Assembly: GCF_000024885.1 (NCBI RefSeq)
Contig: NC_013512.1
Location: forward strand, 1,364,001 to 1,428,000
Direction of reading: 5' to 3'
DNA: 64,000 nucleotides
Source: Sulfurospirillum deleyianum DSM 6946
Lineage (GTDB): Bacteria; Campylobacterota; Campylobacteria; Campylobacterales; Sulfurospirillaceae
The stretch's first letter is position 1; each line of letters begins with the position of its first letter. Made by a program: the position numbers and the translations under genes. The notes under the pieces were generated by a model. It did no database searches. It had not been told where the DNA came from and saw nothing but the letters and a program-made list of their open reading frames with translations. Of this stretch, positions 50,239 to 60,170 are shown piece after piece.

Positions 50239-51558
50239 ATGAAACACTTACCCTTTGCTACGATTGGCTTTGTTGCCACATTTGTAGGTATCACAACGTT
50301 TTTTTCCTCCACACTTTTAGCAGACAGTGCCGATGGAGAGAAAAGTAGACTTGCCTCATTGGCTAAATTTACACGTGTTTTAGCCACTATTGAAAAATAT
50401 TATGTTGATGACATTCAAATTGATGAAATTGTTAAAAAATCAATTGAAGGACTCTTAAATAATCTGGATGCGCACTCTGCCTATTTAGATGAAAAACACT
50501 TTAAAGACCTTAAAATTCAAACAGAAGGTGAATTTGGCGGTTTAGGTATTACGATCAGCCAAAAAGATGGCGCCTTAACTATTATTGCACCGATGGAAGG
50601 AACACCTGCGGATAAAGCAGGCGTTAAAGCAGGCGATATCATCTTAAAAATCAATAAACAATCTACACTGAATATGACCATTGATGAAGCCGTCAATCTT
50701 ATGCGTGGAAAACCAGGTACAAACATCGAACTCACCATCGTCAGAGAGGGAGAAAACAAACCTCTAATATTCGCTATTGTTCGAGATATTATTAAAATTG
50801 AATCCGTCTATTCGAAGAAAATCGAAAACGAAAACATTCTTTACCTCCGTGTGGTGAACTTTGATAAAAATATCGTAGGCGATGTCCAAGAAGCTATTAA
50901 TAAAAACAAAAAAGTACAGGGTATTATTTTAGATCTCAGAAACAACCCTGGTGGACTTCTCAATCAAGCCGTTGGATTGGTTGATATTTTCGTCGAAGAT
51001 GGCATTATCGTTTCACAAAAAGGACGTTTGGAATCTGAAAATGAAGAGTATAAAGCTACCAAAGCAGGTACGATTACTAAAACACCTTTAGTGGTTCTTG
51101 TTAATGGTGGAAGTGCGAGTGCGAGTGAAATTGTGAGTGGTGCGCTCCAAGACCATAAACGTGCAATTATTATTGGTGAAAAAACCTTTGGAAAAGGGAG
51201 TGTTCAAGCCGTCCTTCCTATCGTGGATAATGAAGCCCTTCGTTTAACCATTGCGCGCTATTATCTTCCAAGTGGACGAACTATTCAAGCTGAAGGTGTT
51301 ACGCCAGACATTATTGTTTATCCAGGAGAAGTGCCTCACAAAAATAATGAACAAACCCTAAAAGAAAAAGATCTCAAAAAACATTTAGAGGGTGAACTTA
51401 AAAAAGTTGATGACACTAAAGTCGAAAAGAAAGAGAAAGCAAAAACAAAAGAGACACAAAAATTAGACAAAGAGATGATTACACACGAGAATCTATTTAA
51501 AGACTTACAACTCAAAAGTGCTGTTGATGCGATCAAAGTACTTGCAATCAAAAAATAA
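50239..51558 (+). CDS. ctpA: Carboxyl-terminal processing protease (S41 family)
   Basis: Periplasmic serine protease of the CtpA/Prc type. A signal or anchor segment at residues about 6-30, PDZ domain (about 95-170, GGLGITISQKDGALTIIAPMEGTPADKAGVKAGD), then the S41 catalytic core with GSASASEI (291-297) and the lysine in TFGKGSVQ (about 319), which form the Ser-Lys dyad. The C-terminal 60 residues are charged and helical. 439 residues. First gene of the run that includes purC, purS, purQ, as in C. jejuni. Confidence 0.94.
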   Translation: MKHLPFATIGFVATFVGITTFFSSTLLADSADGEKSRLASLAKFTRVLATIEKYYVDDIQIDEIVKKSIEGLLNNLDAHSAYLDEKHFKDLKIQTEGEFGGLGITISQKDGALTIIAPMEGTPADKAGVKAGDIILKINKQSTLNMTIDEAVNLMRGKPGTNIELTIVREGENKPLIFAIVRDIIKIESVYSKKIENENILYLRVVNFDKNIVGDVQEAINKNKKVQGIILDLRNNPGGLLNQAVGLVDIFVEDGIIVSQKGRLESENEEYKATKAGTITKTPLVVLVNGGSASASEIVSGALQDHKRAIIIGEKTFGKGSVQAVLPIVDNEALRLTIARYYLPSGRTIQAEGVTPDIIVYPGEVPHKNNEQTLKEKDLKKHLEGELKKVDDTKVEKKEKAKTKETQKLDKEMITHENLFKDLQLKSAVDAIKVLAIKK

Positions 51559-51571
51559 GTGAGGAGCGAAC

Positions 51572-52285
51572 GTGAACAAAGGTGCATTACTATACGAAGG
51601 TAAAGGGAAAAAACTCTTTTTAACCGATGATGAAAATCTTTTGGTTTCAGAGTTTAAAGATGATTTAACAGCATTTAATGCCGAAAAAAGAGGGAATGAA
51701 GCAGGTAAAGGTGCACTTAATTGTAAAATTAGTACACAACTTTTTCATCTTTTAGAAAAACATGGTATTCAAACGCATTTGGTAAAAACACTTGACGATA
51801 CACATCAACTCATTAAACGCGTTCAAATTATCCCTATTGAAGTCGTTGTCAGAAATATTGCGACAGGTTCCTTATCGAAACGTCTTGGCATTGCAGATGG
51901 TACGGCTCTTCCTTTTACATTAGTAGAGTTTTATTATAAAGACGATGCGCTAGGTGATCCAATTATTAATGATGAACACTGCTTACTCCTTAATCTTGTA
52001 AAAAGTGAATCTGACCTTGAAGAACTCAAACGTTTAGGGCGTGAAATCAATGTCATTATGAAAAACTTTTTTGCAGAACGTAGACTTAAACTGGTTGATT
52101 TTAAAGTTGAGTTTGGGGTTGATCCAGAAGGTACGATTTTACTCTCAGATGAAATCAGTCCTGATAGCTGCCGTTTTTGGGACATGGATACCAATGAAAA
52201 ATTAGATAAAGACCGTTTTAGACAAGGCTTAGGTAACGTTAAAGTAGCTTACGAAGAAGTCTTAAAACGTATCTTAACGCACTAA
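51572..52285 (+). CDS. purC: Phosphoribosylaminoimidazole-succinocarboxamide synthase
   Basis: PurC joins aspartate to CAIR in purine synthesis. The N-terminal [30 protein letters not shown] and the [20 protein letters not shown] and [12 protein letters not shown] segments are diagnostic. 237 residues, complete. Start GTG after GAGGAG, 13 bp after the protease stop. It leads purS and purQ. Confidence 0.97.
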   Translation: MNKGALLYEGKGKKLFLTDDENLLVSEFKDDLTAFNAEKRGNEAGKGALNCKISTQLFHLLEKHGIQTHLVKTLDDTHQLIKRVQIIPIEVVVRNIATGSLSKRLGIADGTALPFTLVEFYYKDDALGDPIINDEHCLLLNLVKSESDLEELKRLGREINVIMKNFFAERRLKLVDFKVEFGVDPEGTILLSDEISPDSCRFWDMDTNEKLDKDRFRQGLGNVKVAYEEVLKRILTH

Positions 52286-52309
52286 AATTTTAGAAGGACA
52301 TAAAAAATT

Positions 52310-52555
52310 ATGAAAGTTATCGTAAATATTCAACTTAAAAACGGCGTACTCGATCCGCAAGGCAAAGCGGTACATCATGCCCTCAGCTCTTTAAAATTCA
52401 ACGAAGTCAATGAAGTACGTATTGGCAAACAAATTATTCTTGATATTGCAGAAAGTGATATAGAAAAAGCAAAAGCACGTGTCACTGTTATGTGTGATGA
52501 ACTTCTTGCAAATACGGTGATTGAAGACTATAGCATTGAGTTTCCAGCATGTTAG
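52310..52555 (+). CDS. purS: Phosphoribosylformylglycinamidine synthase subunit PurS
   Basis: PurS bridges PurQ and PurL in the three-part FGAM synthase. The 81-residue sequence has KVIVNIQLKNGVLDPQGKAVHHAL, the family start. It overlaps purQ by 7 bp, indicating coupled translation. The large subunit purL is not in the window. Confidence 0.95.
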   Translation: MKVIVNIQLKNGVLDPQGKAVHHALSSLKFNEVNEVRIGKQIILDIAESDIEKAKARVTVMCDELLANTVIEDYSIEFPAC

Positions 52556-53220
52556 TTGCCGTAGCTGTCTTTCCAGGAACAAACTGCGAAATTGATACCA
52601 AATACGCTTTTGAAAAGTTAGGACAAAACGTTGTTCTTGTTTTTCATAAAGAAGAAAAACTCCCAGAAGGAACGGATTTAGTCGTTCTTCCTGGTGGATT
52701 TAGTTATGGTGATTACTTGCGTAGTGCGGCCATTGCAAAATTTTCTCCTATTATGAAAGCTGTCATTGAATTTGCACAGCAAGGGGGAAAGGTATTAGGT
52801 ATTTGCAATGGTTTTCAAATGCTTGTGGAAGCAAAACTTCTCCCAGGCGCTATGAAACGAAATGAAAGTGTTCATTTTATTTCTAAATTCCATCCGCTTA
52901 AAGTCATCGCTAATGATAATACCTTTTTACAAAAATGCAATATTGGGGATATTCTCACTATTCCTATCGCTCATGGTGAGGGAAGTTATTATATTGACGA
53001 AGCTGAACTCAAAGAGCTTTATGCAAATCATCAAGTGCTCTTGAACTATTGTGACGAAAAAGGGAATCTTGAAAATCCAAATGGTTCTGTGGATGCTATC
53101 GCTGGAATTTGTAATAAAACAAAAAATGTTTTTGGTTTGATGCCTCATCCTGAACGTGCCGTTGAGACGATTTTAGGCTCTGATGATGGCATTAAAATGC
53201 TACAAGGTTTTATAAGTTAA
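52549..53220 (+). CDS. purQ: Phosphoribosylformylglycinamidine synthase subunit PurQ (glutaminase)
   Basis: Class I glutamine amidotransferase providing ammonia for FGAM synthase. It has the glutaminase nucleophile in GICNGFQML, and PHPER near the end with the catalytic His and Glu. It starts AVAVFPGTNCEIDT. 223 residues. The pur genes together supply purines and follow the order in C. jejuni. Confidence 0.97.
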   Translation: MLVAVAVFPGTNCEIDTKYAFEKLGQNVVLVFHKEEKLPEGTDLVVLPGGFSYGDYLRSAAIAKFSPIMKAVIEFAQQGGKVLGICNGFQMLVEAKLLPGAMKRNESVHFISKFHPLKVIANDNTFLQKCNIGDILTIPIAHGEGSYYIDEAELKELYANHQVLLNYCDEKGNLENPNGSVDAIAGICNKTKNVFGLMPHPERAVETILGSDDGIKMLQGFIS

Positions 53221-53224
53221 TTTT

Positions 53225-54310
53225 ATGAAGAGACTTTTTTCACTTTTGATCCTCTTTTATGCACTCTTTTCGCCTCTTTTGGCGGAAGAGAGTGTATATG
53301 AGAGTTATTCCAAATCCCTTTTTCTTTCCATTGAAGATACCCCAAAAAAAGTGTATGTAGGGCAAGTTTTTCCTATCAAAGTTAAAACGATTGTAGCCCA
53401 TACAAAAATTGATGCACTGAAAACAACATTTTCGGATGCGAAAAATGTTGAGATTATCAATGCCAACGCTCCATGGGAATTATCTCAGGACAATACCTAT
53501 ACCAACACGTTTTATTTCAAAATCAACGCACCCACAGCATTTTTGCCAACACTTAGTGTAACTCTGGTTCAAAATAAAACATTGATAGAGAGCACATCTC
53601 TTGAACTCTCTACTCCAAACATTGTTCAATTAAAGAAAGATCCCTTATTTAGTGCAGTCATTGCCAATACGCTTTCTATCAACAAATATAAAACAACCAC
53701 CTTTGATGCTAAAAATATCATTACTGTTCTTGAAATTGAAGCCACCGGTGCCAATTTAAAAGATTTTAAACTCAGTGGTATTGCGAAAAGTGGTATTGAC
53801 TCTTTTTCAGATAATGGAACCAGTCAAACCATCTATTATTATGCTGTACTTCCTAATTATCAAAAAAACTTTGAGTTTACTTATTTTGATTTACCGAGTA
53901 ATAAATTCACTAAAATTTCACTGCCTTTAACCATTGAAAATGAAGAAGTGAGCACACAACTAGGGCTCAATCCTAAAGAGAGTATTTTTGAATTTTATAA
54001 AAGTATCGCTTATGCACTTTTATCGTTTACTTTTTTCCTTCTCTTAATTTTCTACCGTAAGTGGTACTATCTTCTTTTATCACTCTTATTTCTTGGACTT
54101 TACTTCTTAGATCAAAATCCACTGAATCATGTCAAACTAAAAGCCGGTAGTAGCATGAAGATTTTGCCGATGGAGCGTTCAACCGTTTTTTATACGAGCG
54201 ATGCCCTCTTAGAAGTTGAAAAACTAGGAGAGAGAGAAATATATATCAAGATTTTACTTCCTGATGGAAAAATTGGATGGACAGAACGTGAAAATATTAT
54301 CAAGAATTAG
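53225..54310 (+). CDS. Periplasmic/membrane protein of unknown function
   Basis: A 361-residue protein with a signal peptide (residues 1-20, LLILFYALFSPLLA), a large beta-rich periplasmic part with repeated Ig-like strand patterns, and two closely spaced transmembrane helices at about 260-300 (SIAYALLSFTFFLLLIFY and WYYLLLSLLFLGLYFL). The C-terminal 60 residues after the membrane look like an SH3-type fold (SMKILPMERSTVFY, KIGWTERENI). The homologue stands at the same place, after purQ, in C. jejuni. Function unknown. Confidence 0.8.
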   Translation: MKRLFSLLILFYALFSPLLAEESVYESYSKSLFLSIEDTPKKVYVGQVFPIKVKTIVAHTKIDALKTTFSDAKNVEIINANAPWELSQDNTYTNTFYFKINAPTAFLPTLSVTLVQNKTLIESTSLELSTPNIVQLKKDPLFSAVIANTLSINKYKTTTFDAKNIITVLEIEATGANLKDFKLSGIAKSGIDSFSDNGTSQTIYYYAVLPNYQKNFEFTYFDLPSNKFTKISLPLTIENEEVSTQLGLNPKESIFEFYKSIAYALLSFTFFLLLIFYRKWYYLLLSLLFLGLYFLDQNPLNHVKLKAGSSMKILPMERSTVFYTSDALLEVEKLGEREIYIKILLPDGKIGWTERENIIKN

Positions 54311-54977
54311 AGCTATTTTTATTGCTATTGAATTTAGCATGACAGTTTTATTGACCATCGTTTTGATGTATCTTTTCCCAAAAAGTACACGAACTATTCG
54401 TCGTTTTTGGGCAAAAATGCAAACCTACCTTATTGGCTTTCATATCGTCCAAAAAGGGGCGATGGCAGAAGAAACGACCTTGTTGGTTATGAACCACCAA
54501 AGTCTCTTAGACATTGTGACTTTAGAAGCGATTCATCCTAGGGATTTATGTTGGGTAGCTAAAAAAGAGATTGGGGATATTCCTCTTTTTGGGCATATTT
54601 TAAGAGCCCCTCGTATGATTGCGATTGATAGAAATGATAAACGCTCTATTGTAAAACTCATAAAAGTTGGACAAGAGAGACTCAATGAGGGACGTATCCT
54701 TGCTATGTTTCCTGAAGGAACCAGAGGTCATGGCGATAGACTACTTAAGTTTCAAAGTGGCGCTAAAATTTTAGCAGAAAAACTAGGTCTCATTGTCCAG
54801 CCAGCGGTCATTGTTGGAGCACGTCATGTGCTTGATTCAAAAACACTCATGGCAAATGGTGGCGATATAGATGTTATTTTTTTAGACCCAATCAATCCAA
54901 AAGAGGATGAACACTGGTATGAAAAAATGCATGATGCTATGAGCAAAACCTTACAAGAGCATACTTCTTCCAAATAA
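54288..54977 (+). CDS. plsC: 1-acyl-sn-glycerol-3-phosphate acyltransferase
   Basis: PlsC makes phosphatidic acid in membrane lipid synthesis. N-terminal membrane helix (AIFIAIEFSMTVLLTIVLMYLF), then the acyltransferase motifs NHQSLLDI (the HX4D box: His-Gln-Ser-Leu-Leu-Asp) and FPEGTRGHGD. I prefer the GTG at 54288, which overlaps the upstream gene by 23 bp; an ATG at 54264 is also in frame. 229 residues. Confidence 0.92.
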   Translation: MKILSRIRAIFIAIEFSMTVLLTIVLMYLFPKSTRTIRRFWAKMQTYLIGFHIVQKGAMAEETTLLVMNHQSLLDIVTLEAIHPRDLCWVAKKEIGDIPLFGHILRAPRMIAIDRNDKRSIVKLIKVGQERLNEGRILAMFPEGTRGHGDRLLKFQSGAKILAEKLGLIVQPAVIVGARHVLDSKTLMANGGDIDVIFLDPINPKEDEHWYEKMHDAMSKTLQEHTSSK

Positions 54978-54980
54978 ATT

Positions 54981-55000
54981 GCCACAAAAGTGGCTTTTTC
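54981..55000 (+). terminator. Rho-independent terminator after plsC
   Basis: GCCAC-aaaa-GTGGC followed by five T, 3 bp after the plsC stop. It closes the ctpA-pur-plsC run. Confidence 0.88.
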
Positions 55001-55016
55001 TCTTTGCTATTTTTGC

Positions 55017-55022
55017 TACAAT
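55017..55022 (+). promoter_or_regulatory. Possible -10 element of htpG
   Basis: TACAAT 87 bp before htpG, at the end of the T-rich tail of the plsC terminator. No convincing -35. Confidence 0.4.
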
Positions 55023-55043
55023 GGCACCACTTTTTTGGGTTTT

Positions 55044-55080
55044 TCAAAGTGCTTTTTTCTTTACATGTAAAGCACTTGAA
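55044..55080 (+). promoter_or_regulatory. Hairpin in the htpG leader containing a palindrome copy
   Basis: TTCAAAGTGCTTT and AAAGCACTTGAA pair over about 12 bp with one bulge; the 3' arm overlaps a full palindrome copy (55060-55071). It lies 28 bp before the htpG start and could act on mRNA stability or translation. Confidence 0.5.
55060..55071. repeat. Iterated palindrome TTTACATGTAAA, copy upstream of htpG
   Basis: Full copy inside the leader hairpin, between the plsC terminator and htpG. Confidence 0.85.
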
Positions 55081-55108
55081 AAAATCCAATTACTAAAGGA
55101 AATCGACT

Positions 55109-56980
55109 ATGTCAAAACATCAATTTCAAACCGAAGTAACACAACTTCTCGATCTTATGATTCACTCTTTGTATTCAAACAAAGAGATTTTTTTACGTGA
55201 ACTTATCTCCAATGCGTCCGATGCACTCGATAAGTTAAACTACCTCACACTAACCGACGATACCTACAAAGCACTTTCTTATGTGCCACGTATTGACATT
55301 GCCATCAATAAAGAAACTAAGACACTAACACTTAGCGACAGCGGTATTGGTATGAATGAAGAAGAGTTAATCGAAAATCTCGGAACCATCGCTAAAAGTG
55401 GTACCAAATCATTTTTACAAAACCTCAGTGGTGACAAAAAGAAAGACTCTAGCCTCATCGGTCAATTTGGTGTTGGCTTCTACTCTGCTTTTATGGTTGC
55501 CAACAAAATCGAAGTCATAAGTCGCAAAGCTGGCGAAGAAAAAGCCTATATGTGGAGCAGTGAAGCAGGAGCTGAGTATGACATCGCTGAAGTGACCAAA
55601 GAGAGCCATGGTACGTCCATTACCCTTTACCTTAAAGACGATGAAGATGAATTTTTAGAGTTTTACCGCATTCAAAGTGTCATCAAAAAATACTCAAACC
55701 ACATTCCTTTCCCTATTTTTATGGACAAAGAAGTGAAAAAGTATGATGATGAGGGCAAAGAAAAAAGCTCTGAGATTAAAAACGAGCAAATCAACAAAGC
55801 CAGTGCCCTTTGGACAGTCGCCAAAAGCCAAATCAAACCTGAAGAGTACAAAGACTTTTACCAACAAATCTCTCACGATAGCACCGATCCACTTCTTTGG
55901 AGCCACACAAAGGCTGAGGGTAAATATGAATACACCACCCTCTTCTACATTCCTTCCACTCCTCCAATGGATTTGTTTAGAATGGACTATAAACCGGGTG
56001 TTAAACTCTATGTTAAACGCGTTTTCATTACGGACGATGAGAAAGAGTTATTGCCAACCTACCTTCGTTTTGTCAAAGGTATCATCGATGCGGAAGACCT
56101 ACCACTCAACGTCAGCCGTGAGATTTTACAACAAAACAAAGTGCTAGAGACCATCAAAAAAACTTCGGTGAAAAAAATCCTCAGCGAACTTAAATCACTC
56201 AAAGAAAAAGAGAACGATAAATACCTAGAGTTCTACAAAAACTTTGGGCGTGTCATTAAAGAAGGTCTTTACAACGACTGGGAAAACAAAGAAGCCTTGC
56301 TTGAATTAGTACTTTTCAAATCTTCAAAAAGAGATGGTTTAGTAAGCCTTAAAGAGTACAAAGAGGCGATGAAAGAAGATCAAAAAAGCATTTACTACAT
56401 CACGGGTGAAAATGAGAAATTACTGCGCAATTCTCCACTCATTGAGCAGTTTAAAGCCAAAGACATTGAAGTTCTACTCCTTGATGAAGAAGTGGATGCC
56501 ATCGTCTTCCCAATGGTCGGTGAATACGATAAAACCCCAATCAAACCGGTCAATAACTCTGACATTGACGAAGAGATCAAAGAAGATAAAGCGAAAGTCG
56601 AAGAGGATGAGAAAACCTACAAAGAGATTTTAGTCAAAATGAAAGAGATCCTTAAAGACGATGCCAAAGATGTCAAAATCTCCAGTCGTTTGAGCGATTC
56701 TCCATCATGCCTCGTGTACGATAAAAACGACCCAGACTTCCAAATGCAACAGATGCTAAAACAGATGGGACAGGACAATCTCCCAGCCGTTAAGCCTATC
56801 TTAGAGATCAATCCTGAGCATGAAATTTTCAAAAAATTAAGTGCCAAATCTGATCTTTTAGAGCTTAATGACATTGCTTTCTTGCTTTTGGATCAAGCCA
56901 AACTTCAAGAAGGAATGAAGATAGAAGATACCGCCGCGTTTGCAAAACGTTTGAACCGTTTTATCGCTAAAGCGCTTTAA
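55109..56980 (+). CDS. htpG: Chaperone HtpG (Hsp90)
   Basis: Bacterial Hsp90. The GHKL ATPase domain starts [34 protein letters not shown], whose motif is given here only in part, and has DSGIGM and GQFGVGFYS. Middle and C-terminal dimerisation domains follow. 623 residues, complete. Start ATG after AAGGAAATCGACT. It has no HAIR-like site that I can see, unlike clpB and cbpA. Confidence 0.96.
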   Translation: MSKHQFQTEVTQLLDLMIHSLYSNKEIFLRELISNASDALDKLNYLTLTDDTYKALSYVPRIDIAINKETKTLTLSDSGIGMNEEELIENLGTIAKSGTKSFLQNLSGDKKKDSSLIGQFGVGFYSAFMVANKIEVISRKAGEEKAYMWSSEAGAEYDIAEVTKESHGTSITLYLKDDEDEFLEFYRIQSVIKKYSNHIPFPIFMDKEVKKYDDEGKEKSSEIKNEQINKASALWTVAKSQIKPEEYKDFYQQISHDSTDPLLWSHTKAEGKYEYTTLFYIPSTPPMDLFRMDYKPGVKLYVKRVFITDDEKELLPTYLRFVKGIIDAEDLPLNVSREILQQNKVLETIKKTSVKKILSELKSLKEKENDKYLEFYKNFGRVIKEGLYNDWENKEALLELVLFKSSKRDGLVSLKEYKEAMKEDQKSIYYITGENEKLLRNSPLIEQFKAKDIEVLLLDEEVDAIVFPMVGEYDKTPIKPVNNSDIDEEIKEDKAKVEEDEKTYKEILVKMKEILKDDAKDVKISSRLSDSPSCLVYDKNDPDFQMQQMLKQMGQDNLPAVKPILEINPEHEIFKKLSAKSDLLELNDIAFLLLDQAKLQEGMKIEDTAAFAKRLNRFIAKAL

Positions 56981-56987
56981 AACATGC

Positions 56988-57019
56988 TTTACATGTAAGG
57001 ATTTTTCCTTACATGTAAA
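56988..57019 (+). terminator. htpG terminator built of two inverted palindrome copies
   Basis: TTTACATGTAAGGA (56988-57001) and TCCTTACATGTAAA (57006-57019) form a perfect 14 bp stem with a TTTT loop, 7 bp after the htpG stop. It has the same design as the pair before clpB. Confidence 0.85.
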
Positions 57020-57068
57020 AGCTACATTTATATCCTTCATTTATTTGTGCATATCAAACTGTTTTGTA

Positions 57069-57074
57069 TATAAT
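57069..57074 (+). promoter_or_regulatory. Probable -10 element of the Mrr gene
   Basis: TATAAT 57 bp before the Mrr start, with TTGTGC 18 bp upstream as a possible -35. Confidence 0.45.
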
Positions 57075-57131
57075 GTTCTTTGCATAAATAGTTAGATGGA
57101 ACCTACTGGAATTAATTAAAATGGAGTATAT

Positions 57132-58040
57132 ATGAATGTAATTCCTGATTATCAAAGTTTAATGTTGCCATTGCTAGAAATTTCTGGTGATGGTAATGAG
57201 CATTTGTTACAAAATATTATTGAGTTACTCTCAACGAAATATAATTTAACTCCCGAACAAAGAAGCGTTTTGTTGCCAAGTGGTACTCAACCCATTTTTG
57301 ATAATAGAGTTGGTTGGGCGAAAACATACCTAAAGAAAGCAGGTTTAATTGAATATCCAAAAAGAGGATATTTTATTATTACTACTCGTGGTAAAAATGT
57401 ATTGTCTAGTAAACCTAAAGTTATCAACAATAAATTTTTAAAACAATTTGAAGAATTTAATGAATTCAAGACAAGAAATGTACAAAGTACTGAAGATAAC
57501 GAAATTAATGATATTGATACCAATACCAATCAAACACCCCAAGAATTAATAGATAATGGTTTTTCTCAAATTGAAAATTATGTAAAAACTGAATTGCTTG
57601 AACGATTAAAAAATGTTAATCCTTATTACTTTGAAAAAGTTGTATTATTATTGCTTAAAAAAATGGGCTATGGGGAATTTGTTGAAACTCCAAAATCGAG
57701 AGATGGGGGAATAGATGGAATTATAAATGAAGATCAATTAGGTTTAAGTAAAATTTATATTCAAGCGAAAAGATTCACCGATGGGAAAGTTCGAGAAACT
57801 GATATTCGTAATTTTATTGGAGCAATGAGTGGAGATACTGAAAAAGGAATTTTTGTTACAACATCAGACTATGATGAACATGCAAAAATTAAAGCAAAGG
57901 ATGCACGTCATAAAATAATTTTGGTCAATGGTCAAAGACTGGTTGATCTAATGTTTAAGCATGGTATTGGTGTTCAAACAAAAAACATATATGAAGTAAA
58001 AGCTGTTGATAATGATTTTTTTGATACAGACAACATCTAA
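57132..58040 (+). CDS. Mrr-family (type IV) restriction endonuclease
   Basis: Type IV enzymes of the Mrr type cut DNA carrying foreign methylation. The N-terminal winged-helix region (residues about 5-95) recalls Mrr_N. The PD-(D/E)xK domain has Glu168 in YYFEKVVLLLLKKMGY, DGGIDG (Asp195) and Gln211-x-Lys213 (YIQAKRF). 302 residues, apparently intact. Base composition and codon use are more AT-rich than the neighbours and it has no copy of the iterated palindrome, so recent acquisition is likely. No partner methylase or specificity gene is adjacent. Confidence 0.9.
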   Translation: MNVIPDYQSLMLPLLEISGDGNEHLLQNIIELLSTKYNLTPEQRSVLLPSGTQPIFDNRVGWAKTYLKKAGLIEYPKRGYFIITTRGKNVLSSKPKVINNKFLKQFEEFNEFKTRNVQSTEDNEINDIDTNTNQTPQELIDNGFSQIENYVKTELLERLKNVNPYYFEKVVLLLLKKMGYGEFVETPKSRDGGIDGIINEDQLGLSKIYIQAKRFTDGKVRETDIRNFIGAMSGDTEKGIFVTTSDYDEHAKIKAKDARHKIILVNGQRLVDLMFKHGIGVQTKNIYEVKAVDNDFFDTDNI

Positions 58041-58197
58041 CAAGTCGATCAACCCGACGTTTCTTTTGGCACACTTTTTGTTTTCAAGGTAAAATCTAAT
58101 TCAAGAAATATGCCAATTTTGCTACGCAAAAACGGAAATGCGAGTTGACTTTATGTTATCTAAGAAAAATATTATACATGTAAAGAAAAAAAGAGAG
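58041..58197. other. Spacer after the Mrr gene
   Basis: No gene seen. It contains a variant palindrome at 58173-58184 which, with TTTGCATGTAAA in the end of the next gene (58205-58216), can form an imperfect 10 bp hairpin that may terminate the minus-strand gene. Confidence 0.5.
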
Positions 58198-59943
58198 CTA
58201 ACCTCTTTGCATGTAAAGCGTTATTGCCCTCACCGCTTCAGGATACGCATGGGCATACTTTTGAATCCCTGAGCCAAAACTCTCCAACATATCTTTCACA
58301 CGAACAGACAGTGCGGTGTCATCTTCAATCTTCGCCAATTCAAAAAGATTTTTAATCATCGTTGAGAGTGGGCTTTTGTAGCTATTGTCTTCCAAAACGG
58401 CCTTAGCACGAAAGGCTTTGTCGGAGAGATACCACGTCTCTTCTTTGTAAAATTTATGCTCTGCCTCATGGCTTAACTTTTTTGCTAATTCCAAGTAATG
58501 TGTCTCTTTCGTATGTGTGTAGCCACGTAGTAACGCTTCAATCACAAAAGCATAATCTTCGAGCAATGCTTCCACTTTCAAACTGCCACCTAAGACGATT
58601 TGATGGTACAAAACGCCGTTTACATGTAACGTGCTTAAAAGCGTATCTAACACATTTTTCGCTTTCTCAATTTTACCTGCCTCAAAAAGTGCTGTGATCA
58701 TTAAAGCGTTCCACGAGGTCAAAATTTTGGTGTCGATAAACGGATACGCTACCTTTTGACGTTCCTCTTTTAAAATAACAACAGCGTCATTCAACCGAGC
58801 AGGTTTTTCATTACATGTAATCACAGGATTAGTGCTCTGGTGTTCAAAATTGCCAAACTTTGTGATGCCAAAATAGTCCATCACGGTTTTGGTTTCGACC
58901 TCACTGAGGCCTCCTTTTAAAAGCGCTTCTTTGGCTTCTTTAAAACCAAACACAAAGTATTTACCCTCTTCTCCTTCAGAGTCTGCGTCACTCGCACTGA
59001 GGTAAAGTCCCTCTTTTAAAAAGCGCTCATCCATCGCTTCGATGGTTTTATCGACGACCTCTTTAAACAGCGGTTTTTGTGTCAGAGTGTACAGTTTGGC
59101 ATAGACTTCGATCAGCTCAGCATTGGTATAAAGCATCTTTTCAAAATGAGGAATCACCCATGCTTCATCGACACTGTAACGGTAAAATCCACCTTCGATT
59201 TGGTCGTTGATGCCTCCATTTGCCATGGCTAAAAGTGCATCTTCACTCATATACAACGCTTCAAGGTTTTTGGTTTGGGCGTAAATATCTAAAAGAGCAT
59301 TCCATGTTGAAGCATGTGGGAATTTTGGAGCATGTCCTACACCTTTAGAGACATCATCATAACTTGCTTTGACATTGCGCACAAACGCTTCTAAAACACG
59401 CTCTTTATCAATGTGCTCTTTTTGCTCAAAACTGCGCTCATACTGCTTAAGTGCTGCTTCAATACTCTGCGCACTCTTTTGAACTTCCTCAAAATCATCG
59501 TCAAACTTACCTTTGATGAAACTGGTCAGTTCACGAAATCCCATGCGTCCTTGCATACTTTGAGGTGGCAGATATGTTCCTGCAAAAATAACCTGCTGTG
59601 TGGGTGTCATAATGATACTCAGCGGCCAACCACCACTGCGTTTGGTGAGCAGATAATGCACGTCTTGGTAGTATTTATCCAAATCTGGCATCTCTTCACG
59701 ATCGACTTTGATGCTTATGTATGAGTCGTTGAGCAGCTTTGCACTCACTTCGTCCTCAAAGGTCTCTCGCTCCATCACATGACACCAATGACAGGTGCTA
59801 TACCCGATGGAGAGAAAAATCAGCTTGTTTTCATTTTTGGCTTTTTGTAGCGCTTTATCGCTCCATGCCATCCAATGGACGGGGTTGTGAGCGTGTTGGA
59901 GTAAATAAGGAGAATCCTCATGGATTAATTCATTGGTGTGCAT
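58198..59943 (-). CDS. DUF255/YyaL-type protein with N-terminal thioredoxin-like domain
   Basis: N-terminal thioredoxin-like domain with [19 protein letters not shown], and a CxxC site at [17 protein letters not shown]; the remainder (residues about 180-580) looks like an alpha/alpha barrel related to N-acylglucosamine epimerases. The family is widespread (YyaL and human SPATA20) with no secure function. 581 residues; family members often have 600-700, so the C-terminus may be slightly short. Two palindrome variants (58619, 58810) fall in it. Confidence 0.88.
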   Translation of the reverse strand: MHTNELIHEDSPYLLQHAHNPVHWMAWSDKALQKAKNENKLIFLSIGYSTCHWCHVMERETFEDEVSAKLLNDSYISIKVDREEMPDLDKYYQDVHYLLTKRSGGWPLSIIMTPTQQVIFAGTYLPPQSMQGRMGFRELTSFIKGKFDDDFEEVQKSAQSIEAALKQYERSFEQKEHIDKERVLEAFVRNVKASYDDVSKGVGHAPKFPHASTWNALLDIYAQTKNLEALYMSEDALLAMANGGINDQIEGGFYRYSVDEAWVIPHFEKMLYTNAELIEVYAKLYTLTQKPLFKEVVDKTIEAMDERFLKEGLYLSASDADSEGEEGKYFVFGFKEAKEALLKGGLSEVETKTVMDYFGITKFGNFEHQSTNPVITCNEKPARLNDAVVILKEERQKVAYPFIDTKILTSWNALMITALFEAGKIEKAKNVLDTLLSTLHVNGVLYHQIVLGGSLKVEALLEDYAFVIEALLRGYTHTKETHYLELAKKLSHEAEHKFYKEETWYLSDKAFRAKAVLEDNSYKSPLSTMIKNLFELAKIEDDTALSVRVKDMLESFGSGIQKYAHAYPEAVRAITLYMQRG

Positions 59944-60010
59944 AAAAAACCCCTCTCTTTTTAGGAGTTATTTTATCTCATTTAAATAAGGTAAGGCTTT
60001 AAAAATTATA

Positions 60011-60170
60011 GTCATTTTTATAACCTTTGAAAAGATAAAGAGTTTGCTTAGAGTGCGTTAATTTTTAAAACTCAAAATTGAGTCATAGCCAAAGCTATGG
60101 CGATGTTTTTAGTTTTGAAAAGTGATGTGCTATGAGCGATACTCTTTTTTCAATAGGTTATGAAAAAGGC
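60011..60170. repeat. Large imperfect palindrome (about 140-160 bp) with conserved ends
   Basis: Left end ATAACCTTTGAAAA (from 60020) and right end TTTTTTCAATAGGTTAT (to 60161) are complementary apart from one inserted base and the A-run length. Complementarity continues inward through AAGAGT, TTTT-AAAACT and CATAGC to a short loop near 60090 (CATAGC-caaa-GCTATG). Arms are about 70 bases. It fills most of the gap between two minus-strand genes. It could be a non-autonomous (MITE-like) element or a structured RNA. Confidence 0.65.

Noticed and set aside
54979-55200. Frame of 73 codons between plsC and htpG, where C. jejuni has crcB
   Set aside because: It begins on a TTG in the plsC terminator and runs into htpG in another frame. 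It bears no CrcB signatures, so crcB is simply absent here.
57020-58200. Att-type direct repeats around the Mrr gene
   Set aside because: No tRNA and no integrase are near; the only flanking similarity is the iterated palindrome, which occurs everywhere.
58198-58220. Frameshift or truncation of the DUF255 gene at its C-terminus
   Set aside because: The stop is clean and the frame continues in normal helical sequence to the end; family length varies, so truncation cannot be claimed.
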